Shown one piece after another: positions 14,889 through 19,811 of a DNA stretch of 19,811 nucleotides. The position numbers and the translations under genes were made by a program. This DNA is from Gemmatimonadota bacterium. Its GTDB lineage: Bacteria > Gemmatimonadota > Gemmatimonadetes > Longimicrobiales > Gaopeijiaceae. A model generated the notes under the pieces. That model did not search any database, had not been told where the DNA came from, and was given only the letters and a program-made list of their open reading frames with translations. Position 1 is the first letter of the stretch. Each line of letters opens with the position of its first letter. The stretch lies in NCBI GenBank assembly GCA_018678395.1, contig JAHHMJ010000082.1:1-19811 (forward strand). Direction: 5' to 3'.

Positions 14889-16619
14889 TCAGCGATGCCC
14901 CACCGCGCCGGCGTCGGGGTTGCGAGCGTCGGGCGTGCCGATGCGAGCGCCCGTAGAGGCGTCGATCAGGATCGAATGGGCCAGGCCCTGCCCTCCCCGG
15001 ACGGAGATCGTGTGGCCCATCGCCTCCAGCGCTTCGACCGTCGCCGCGGACAGCGCTCCCTCCTCGGCCGAGATCCGGTCCGGCAACCACTGGTGGTGGA
15101 TCCGCCCGGCCTCGACCGCCTGCGGGAAGCCCATGCGGTGGTCGACCAGATTGATCACCAGCTGCAGGACGGTGTTGATGATCGTCCGTCCACCCGGGCT
15201 GCCGATCACCGCGACCAGTTCACCGTCGCGGGCCAGGATGGTGGGGGTCATGCTCGACAACATCCGCTGACCGGGTCGCGCCAGATTCGGCTCCGTGCCG
15301 ATCAGGCCCGTCTCGGTGGTCAGACCCGGACGCGCGTTGAAGTCGCCCATTTCGTTGTTCAGCAGGAAGCCGGCCCCCGGCACGACGATGCCGGACCCGT
15401 AACCGCCCTCGAGCGTGTAGGTCACCGATACGGCCATCCCGGATCCATCGACCACGGAGTAGTGCGTGGTCTCCATGCTTTCGGCGACCATCTGGACGTC
15501 GGCCGGCGAGGACACCGACGCGATCGACCGGTCGATCGTCGCGCGCAGCGTCGCCGCATGCGCCTCGCTCGTCAGCCAATGAATGGGGACGTCGACGTAG
15601 TCCGGGTCGGCGAGGTAGGTGGCCCGGTCGCGATAGGCGCGCCTCATCGCCTCGGCCATCAGGTGGATCGACCGCGACGTGTTGTGCCCGAGCGACTCGA
15701 TGTCGTACCCCTCGAGAATCTCGAGCATCTGCACCATCGCGACCCCGCCCGAACTCGGCGGCGGCATCGAAACGACGTCGTAGCCGCGGTAGTCGCCGAC
15801 GATCGGCGCCCGTTCCCGGGCCCGGTATGCCGCGAGGTCGGCCTCGGTGATCATCCCTCCTCCGCGCTGCATCTCCTCGGCGATCAGCCGGGCGGTCTCG
15901 CCCTGATAGAAGCCCGCGGAGCGGTTCAGCATGATGCGGCGGAGAGACCCTGCGAGGTCGTACTGCCGCAGCGTGTCACCCGCCGCGTACGGGACGCCGT
16001 CGCTAGAGAAGGCGGCGATCGTCGCCGGATAGTCGACACGCTCGACGAAGCGCGCGATCGAGCCCGCCAGGCGCTCGCTCAGCTCGAAGCCGTCCTCGGC
16101 GAGAACGATCGAGGGGTAGACGAGGCGCTCCCAGTTCATGGCTCCGTAGAGCCGATGCGCCTTGTCGAATCCGGCCACGGTTCCGGGCACGCCCACGGCG
16201 AGATGCGAGCGGTGGTGCACGGTGCTCGAGTACTCGCCCGCGGCGTCGACGAACATCTCGGGATGAGCCGCAGCGGGAGCCCGCTCGCGGAAGTCGAGCG
16301 CCGTCGTCGTCCCGTCCGGGAACCGGACGATCATGAACCCGCCACCCCCGATGTTGCCCGCCGACGGGTGGGTCACCGCGAGGGCGAAGCCCGTCGCGAT
16401 CGCGGCGTCGACGGCATTGCCCCCGGCGGCCAGTACTTCGGCCCCCGCGCGGCTCGCCTCGGGGTGCTCGGACACGACCATACCGCCTGCGGCCTGGATC
16501 GTCTCGCCGGGCGCGCCCCGCACCAGCGTCTGGGCGGCAGCATCGAGCGGGACGACCGCCACCCACAGAAGGGCGACGACGATCCGCGTCCAGGCGAACA
16601 CTCCGTTCCGGATCCGCAT
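14889..16619 (-). CDS. ggt: Periplasmic gamma-glutamyltransferase
   Basis: N-terminal-nucleophile hydrolase that removes or transfers the gamma-glutamyl group of glutathione and related peptides, made as a precursor that self-cleaves into large and small subunits. The 576-residue protein has a signal peptide ending near Ala-Ala-Ala-Gln30. It shows PSAGNIGGGGFMI (85-97), Arg111 in LDFRERAP, the cleavage and nucleophile Thr384 in ETTHYSVVD, the Ser455-Ser456 pair in MLSSMTPT, and GSPGG (473-477), all in family order. The small subunit would be about 193 residues. GAGGGG-like GAGGGG spacing (six bases) supports the ATG at 16619. The 119-residue unknown gene ends 10 bases upstream. Confidence 0.95.
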   Translation of the reverse strand: MRIRNGVFAWTRIVVALLWVAVVPLDAAAQTLVRGAPGETIQAAGGMVVSEHPEASRAGAEVLAAGGNAVDAAIATGFALAVTHPSAGNIGGGGFMIVRFPDGTTTALDFRERAPAAAHPEMFVDAAGEYSSTVHHRSHLAVGVPGTVAGFDKAHRLYGAMNWERLVYPSIVLAEDGFELSERLAGSIARFVERVDYPATIAAFSSDGVPYAAGDTLRQYDLAGSLRRIMLNRSAGFYQGETARLIAEEMQRGGGMITEADLAAYRARERAPIVGDYRGYDVVSMPPPSSGGVAMVQMLEILEGYDIESLGHNTSRSIHLMAEAMRRAYRDRATYLADPDYVDVPIHWLTSEAHAATLRATIDRSIASVSSPADVQMVAESMETTHYSVVDGSGMAVSVTYTLEGGYGSGIVVPGAGFLLNNEMGDFNARPGLTTETGLIGTEPNLARPGQRMLSSMTPTILARDGELVAVIGSPGGRTIINTVLQLVINLVDHRMGFPQAVEAGRIHHQWLPDRISAEEGALSAATVEALEAMGHTISVRGGQGLAHSILIDASTGARIGTPDARNPDAGAVGHR

Positions 16620-16629
16620 GGTCGGCCCC

Positions 16630-16989
16630 TCAGCCGTCGGCGTCGGTCGACCCGTCGTCCCCGGCGTCGGGCTCGAAGGCCCGGCGGGCGATCGGCCCGG
16701 TCTGGATCACCATCCCCAACATGCGCCGCTTCTGCATGGTGCGTCGGCCGTGGTCGGCCAGGTACTTCTCGTACCGCGCGCGCCCCGCGGCGAAGTCCCC
16801 CTGCGCGAATGAGATCGGCTGCTCGCCCTCGCGGTTGTCGAGCAGGTCGATCGCGGTGATGCGGCCGTCGTCGTCGAGCCGGAAGTGAAGCTCCAGGCCC
16901 AGCGGATGCAGGACCTGCCGGTTCACCTCGAAGAGGATCCCGTTGTCGATGAGGAACTCGACGGGATTATCGATCTTGGGAATGCTCAT
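16630..16989 (-). CDS. Uncharacterised 119-residue protein
   Basis: I do not know its function. The N-terminal half (about 1-60) looks like a compact alpha/beta unit with alternating hydrophobic strands: MSIPKIDNPVEFLIDNG, then LHPLGLELHFRLDDDGR. A basic helix (70-92) and an acidic tail (107-119) follow. The ATG at 16989 gives a sensible small protein; a longer frame into the oxidase gene is a shadow. It is 67 bases after the oxidase stop and 10 bases before ggt, so it is probably cotranscribed with ggt. No signal peptide or membrane segment is visible, so it is likely cytoplasmic, unlike the secreted ggt product. Confidence 0.7.
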   Translation of the reverse strand: MSIPKIDNPVEFLIDNGILFEVNRQVLHPLGLELHFRLDDDGRITAIDLLDNREGEQPISFAQGDFAAGRARYEKYLADHGRRTMQKRRMLGMVIQTGPIARRAFEPDAGDDGSTDADG

Positions 16990-17015
16990 GAGTCGTGTGC
17001 GGGCGTGTCGGGAGG

Positions 17016-17031
17016 CCGGGCCGCGGCCCGG
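17016..17031. repeat. Perfect 16-base GC palindrome in the oxidase/119-aa gap
   Basis: CCGGGCCGCGGCCCGG reads the same on both strands. It lies in the 67-base gap before the 119-residue gene, 27 bases upstream of its start and just downstream of a candidate promoter. It could be an operator, a terminator-like stem or simply a GC-rich chance palindrome. Confidence 0.4.
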
Positions 17032-17044
17032 TGGAATCGCGCGT

Positions 17045-17074
17045 AGAGTAACCCGGCTACCGGACCGGAGCCAA
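17045..17074 (-). promoter_or_regulatory. Candidate promoter for the 119-aa/ggt pair
   Basis: TTGGCT (17069-17074) and TACTCT (17045-17050) on the minus strand are 18 bases apart. The -35 part overlaps the last codons of the oxidase gene. The palindrome at 17016-17031 would lie near the transcription start region. The evidence is consensus similarity only. Confidence 0.3.
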
Positions 17075-18163
17075 CGCCTCCGGCCCGAGCGCTGCAGCAG
17101 CAGGAAGCCCGAGCAACCGGAGCGCCCGGACGAACTCGTGGTCCAGGTCGTCGAGGACCCGGGCCACACCCTCCGCGCCCCCGGTCGCGAGCCCCCACAG
17201 GTAGGGCCGACCGACGAGAACGGCCGCGGCACCGAGAGCCAGCGCCCGGGCCACGTCGGTCCCCCTCCGGAGCCCGCCGTCCACGAGGACCGGGAGCCGC
17301 CCCTCGACGGCCGCCACCACGTCGGGGAGCACGCGCGCCGTCGCCTGGGCACCGTCGAGCTGGCGGCCGCCGTGATTCGAGACCACGATCGCGTCGACCC
17401 CGGCCTGGACGGCGCGGCGCCCGTCGTCCGGGTGCTGGATGCCCTTGACGATGACCGGCAGCCGGGTGACCCCTCGCAGCCATGCGACCGCCCCCCAGTC
17501 GAGCGACGCATCGAACTGGTCGGCGATGTAATGCGCGAGACCCGAACCCCCGGCCATCGGCAGCTCCGACTGCAACAGACCGGAGAAGTTGGCCATCTCC
17601 ATCGAGTCCGGCAGCACGAAATGGTTGGCCACGTCCCGCTCACGATTGCCGACCACCGGCACGTCGACCGTCAGGCACAGCCCCACGCACCCGGCCGCTT
17701 CGGCCCGACGCACCAATGCGGCCGAGAGCTCACGGTCGCGGAACACGTACAGCTGCAGCCACACCGGTCCGCTCGCGGCCCCTACGATTTCTTCGATCGG
17801 AACCGTCGACAGCGATGACGCCACCATGAGCCGACCCCCCGCGCCGCGGGCCGTGGCGATCTCGCCGTCGTCGTGGGCGAGACGGTGAAAGGCCGTGGGC
17901 GCCAGAGCCACCGGTGACGGCAGGCGATGGCCGAGTAGTTCGACGGACGCGTCCGCCTCGGAGACGTCGACGAGAACGCGGGGTCGCAACTCGAGCGCCG
18001 CCCACGCCTCGCGGTTGGCGCGTACCGTGGTCTCGTCGTCCGCACCGCCCACGTAGTAGTCGTACACGGCGCGGGGCAGACGCTCTCGCGCGAGCTCGCG
18101 GAGGATGTCGCTCTTCACGCCGGGAACCTCGGCTTCATCATTTCGGCCTCGTTGTGGGTCCAT
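17057..18163 (-). CDS. FMN-dependent alpha-hydroxy-acid oxidase/dehydrogenase
   Basis: Oxidises a 2-hydroxy acid (glycolate, L-lactate or similar) to the 2-oxo acid, using FMN in a TIM barrel. The 368-residue protein matches plant glycolate oxidase along its length. Key residues align: Tyr36 in VYDYYVGGADDE, Tyr139 in LQLYVFRD, Asp167 in LTVDVPVVGNRERD, Lys240 in VIVKGI, His264 and Arg267 in SNHGGRQLDG, and the FMN-phosphate segment VDGGLRRGTDVARALALGA. The substrate cannot be read from the sequence. The ATG at 18163 lacks a good ribosome site; a GTG at 18118 follows GAGG and gives an N-terminus closer to relatives, so it may be the true start. It is divergent from the TRAP gene. Confidence 0.92.
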   Translation of the reverse strand: MDPQRGRNDEAEVPGVKSDILRELARERLPRAVYDYYVGGADDETTVRANREAWAALELRPRVLVDVSEADASVELLGHRLPSPVALAPTAFHRLAHDDGEIATARGAGGRLMVASSLSTVPIEEIVGAASGPVWLQLYVFRDRELSAALVRRAEAAGCVGLCLTVDVPVVGNRERDVANHFVLPDSMEMANFSGLLQSELPMAGGSGLAHYIADQFDASLDWGAVAWLRGVTRLPVIVKGIQHPDDGRRAVQAGVDAIVVSNHGGRQLDGAQATARVLPDVVAAVEGRLPVLVDGGLRRGTDVARALALGAAAVLVGRPYLWGLATGGAEGVARVLDDLDHEFVRALRLLGLPAAAALGPEALAPVR

Positions 18164-18191
18164 CAGGGTGAGCGACCGGCCGCACCGTCAT

Positions 18192-18220
18192 TTGCCGGAC
18201 GCGAACGCTGGGATTACTTC
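18192..18220 (+). promoter_or_regulatory. Candidate promoter for the TRAP binding lipoprotein
   Basis: TTGCCG (18192-18197) and TACTTC (18215-18220) are 17 bases apart in the 116-base divergent gap. A 6-base-stem hairpin, GGGGCG-CAACAC-CGCCCC (18234-18251), would lie in the leader. GAGGTG (18269-18274) is the ribosome site, five bases before the ATG. The promoter is weak by consensus and unconfirmed. Confidence 0.35.
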
Positions 18221-18279
18221 AATGCCTCTCCACGGGGCGCAACACCGCCCCTCCCTTACCTGTCGATCGAGGTGTCAGT

Positions 18280-19428
18280 ATGGAGCGTGTGGATCGCCGC
18301 GACTTCCTGAAGAAAGCCGCACTGGGCGCAGCAGGCGCCACCGTCGTCGGTGCGTGCGGTGACGGGGACTCCCCCGGGGTGGTCGCCTCGGCCGAAGCCG
18401 CAGCCGTGCAGGGACCCGAGATCTCGTGGCGGATGGCGACTTCGTTCCCGCCCAGCCTCGACATTCTGCACGGCGCCGCCGAGCGCATCGCCGAGCGGGT
18501 CAGCGAGCTGACCGGCGGGCGGTTCCGCATCCGCGTCTACGCGGCGGGCGAGATCGTGCCGGCGCTGCAGGTCATGGACGCGGTCCAGCAGGGCACGGTG
18601 CAGACCGGCCTCACCGCCGGCTACTACTACATCGGCAAGAGCCCCGCCCTCGCCTTCGACGCCACGGTACCCTTCGGGCTCACAGCCCGCCAGCAGGTGG
18701 CCTGGCTGCACCACGGCGGGGGACTCGAACTGCTCGAGGGCGTCTACGCCGACTTCGGCATCGTCCCCATGCCGGCCGGCAACACCGGCGCGCAGATGGG
18801 TGGGTGGTTCCGTGAGCCCGTGAACAGCCTGGCGGACCTCCAGGGACTCCGTTTCCGGATTCCGGGCATCGGCGGCGAGATCATGACGCGGCTCGGGGCC
18901 TCGGTGCAGGTTCTCGGCGGACCCGAGATCTATCCCGCCCTGGAGCGGGGTGCGATCGACGCGACGGAGTGGGTGGGGCCGTACGACGACGAGAAGCTCG
19001 GATTCCACGAGATCGCGTCGAACTACTACCTGCCGGGATGGTGGGAGCCGGGCGCCTCGATGTCGCTCCAGGTCTCGAAGGCGGCGTTCGACGAGATTCC
19101 CGAGTCGTACCAGACCCTGCTGCGGACCGTCGCCACGGAATCGTACCTCGACATGCTGGCCCGCTACGACGCCGAGAACCCCAAGGCGCTCGCACGCCTG
19201 GTGAACGACCACGGCGTCCAGTTGCGGACCTTCAGCGACGACATCCTCGACGCGGCGTGGACCGAATCCAACGCCTACCTCGAGGAGATGACGGCGGGTG
19301 ACGCGACCGTTCGCGCGGTCTACGACTCGTGGAAGGCGTTCCGCGAGACGTCGTTCCCGTTCTTCGCGGGGAACGAGCAGAACTTCGCGCGCGCGGCCTT
19401 CGGTCGGATCGCCAATCCCTTCATGTAG
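18280..19428 (+). CDS. TRAP transporter solute-binding lipoprotein (DctP family, TakP-like)
   Basis: Periplasmic receptor of a TRAP transporter, which uses a sodium gradient to import organic acids. The 382-residue protein has a Tat signal (RRDFLKK at 6-12) and a lipobox Val-Val-Gly-Ala-Cys ending at Cys26, so it is exported folded and lipid-anchored. The DctP fold shows MATSFPPSLDIL (52-63), GGRFRIRVYAAGEIVP (79-94), GNTGAQMGGWF (168-177), the carboxylate-binding Arg at about 193 in RFRIPG, and DATEWVGPYDD (227-237). The last two resemble receptors for 2-oxo acids such as TakP, so a 2-oxo or 2-hydroxy acid is a reasonable guess. No DctQ or DctM gene follows here. It is divergent from the hydroxy-acid oxidase. 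Confidence 0.9.
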   Translation: MERVDRRDFLKKAALGAAGATVVGACGDGDSPGVVASAEAAAVQGPEISWRMATSFPPSLDILHGAAERIAERVSELTGGRFRIRVYAAGEIVPALQVMDAVQQGTVQTGLTAGYYYIGKSPALAFDATVPFGLTARQQVAWLHHGGGLELLEGVYADFGIVPMPAGNTGAQMGGWFREPVNSLADLQGLRFRIPGIGGEIMTRLGASVQVLGGPEIYPALERGAIDATEWVGPYDDEKLGFHEIASNYYLPGWWEPGASMSLQVSKAAFDEIPESYQTLLRTVATESYLDMLARYDAENPKALARLVNDHGVQLRTFSDDILDAAWTESNAYLEEMTAGDATVRAVYDSWKAFRETSFPFFAGNEQNFARAAFGRIANPFM

Positions 19429-19479
19429 CGATCCGCCGTCGGGCGTCTCGAAAGGGGCCGCCCGACGCAGCCAACGGAC

Positions 19480-19511
19480 ACGGGGTGTTCGCCGTTCGGC
19501 GGACGCCCCGT
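19480..19511. terminator. Bidirectional hairpin terminator candidate
   Basis: A 14-pair stem (ACGGGGTGTTCGCC with GGCGGACGCCCCGT, two G-U pairs on the plus strand) closes a four-base loop, GTTC. It lies between the TRAP gene (plus, ends 19428) and the YhbY-like gene (minus, ends 19519), so it can serve both. A second stem, GTCGGGCG/CGCCCGAC (19438-19466, 13-base loop), lies just after the TRAP stop. No clear U-run follows either. Confidence 0.6.
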
Positions 19512-19518
19512 GCGCCGT

Positions 19519-19811
19519 TCAGGCCCCCGGCAACCGGAGTTCGGGATCTTCGGGGAACGGCCGGTACAGCACGGCGACCCGGCCGATCGTCTGCACGACG
19601 TGGGCGTCGTCCACCCCGGCCGCCAGCGCCTCGGCGATCTCGCGGGTGGTGCCCGACGCACCCTCCTGGATCCGCACCTTGAGCAGTTCCCGCGTATGGA
19701 ACGCCTCGGAGAGGCTGAGTGTGGTGGCCTCGGTGACGCCCGCCGACCCGATGTGCACCACCGGCTTGAGGGAGTGGGCCCGAGAGCGGAGGAAGGCACG
19801 CTGCCGTGAGG
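19519..19811 (-). CDS. YhbY/CRM-domain RNA-binding protein (5' part cut by window end)
   Basis: Small ribosome-associated RNA-binding protein of the CRS1-YhbY family. The visible 97 codons run from the window edge (SRQRAFLRSRAHSLKPVVHIG) to the stop at 19519. They show the CRM GxxG loop (Gly-Ser-Ala-Gly in HIGSAGVT), the helix LSEAFHTRELLKVRI and the closing IGRVAVLYRP strand. The in-frame GTG near 19761 is internal; homologs begin a few residues before the window edge, so almost the whole domain is present. Bacterial YhbY binds the pre-50S ribosome; in this organism the role is inferred. Confidence 0.85.
   Translation of the reverse strand, partial: SRQRAFLRSRAHSLKPVVHIGSAGVTEATTLSLSEAFHTRELLKVRIQEGASGTTREIAEALAAGVDDAHVVQTIGRVAVLYRPFPEDPELRLPGA

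Noticed and set aside
14664..16859. Plus-strand open frame of 731 codons.
   Set aside because: It is antisense to gamma-glutamyltransferase, with low-complexity Arg/Gly-rich translation.
1..19811. CRISPR array, tRNA or rRNA genes, insertion sequences, prophage genes.
   Set aside because: I saw no regularly spaced repeats, RNA gene signatures, transposase or integrase motifs, or terminal inverted repeats.

Overview
This window is strongly GC-rich and densely coded. It carries short overlaps between genes (ATGA, GTGA), many predicted lipoproteins and a chromosomal mix of catabolic and transport genes. The style (multiheme cytochrome lipoprotein, LVIVD and YncE-like propeller lipoproteins, Tat-dependent TRAP binding lipoprotein, several orphan lipoproteins) fits a Gram-negative heterotroph, and Gemmatimonadota is my best guess. 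That placement is inference from gene families; no rRNA or marker gene here settles it. I see no phage, insertion sequence, CRISPR array, tRNA or rRNA.

Layout. Bases 47-3010 (minus): nhaA Na+/H+ antiporter, then, after a 267-base gap full of inverted repeats, a probable nonaheme c-type cytochrome. Bases 3094-8000 (minus): a tightly packed run of seven genes reading leftward: two uncharacterised lipoproteins, a zinc-ribbon membrane protein, a family III CoA-transferase, a glutaryl-CoA dehydrogenase, a small membrane protein and a DUF6265 lipoprotein. The CoA-transferase and dehydrogenase together suggest activation of glutarate and its oxidation to crotonyl-CoA. Bases 8165-11001 (plus): two beta-propeller lipoproteins translated as an overlapping pair. 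Bases 11077-13884 (plus): cupin, a degenerate SDR, a branched-chain aminotransferase and a UPF0126/TRIC-type channel. Bases 13904-18163 (minus): an FMN-dependent alpha-hydroxy-acid oxidase, a 119-residue unknown, a secreted gamma-glutamyltransferase and a helical membrane protein. Bases 18280-19428 (plus): a Tat-exported TRAP binding lipoprotein. At the right edge (minus) a YhbY-like RNA-binding protein is cut by the window end.

Working together, several genes point to amino-acid and organic-acid use: peptide or glutathione breakdown in the periplasm (GGT), oxidation or transamination of 2-hydroxy and 2-oxo acids, possible TRAP-dependent uptake of such acids, and glutarate (lysine-derived) catabolism. 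No wholly new system is obvious. The strongest leads are the SDR that lacks the catalytic Tyr and Lys, the His-ring LVIVD propeller with its overlapping partner, the nonaheme cytochrome with a CX4CH site, and the unknown lipoproteins and zinc-ribbon protein welded to the glutarate genes.
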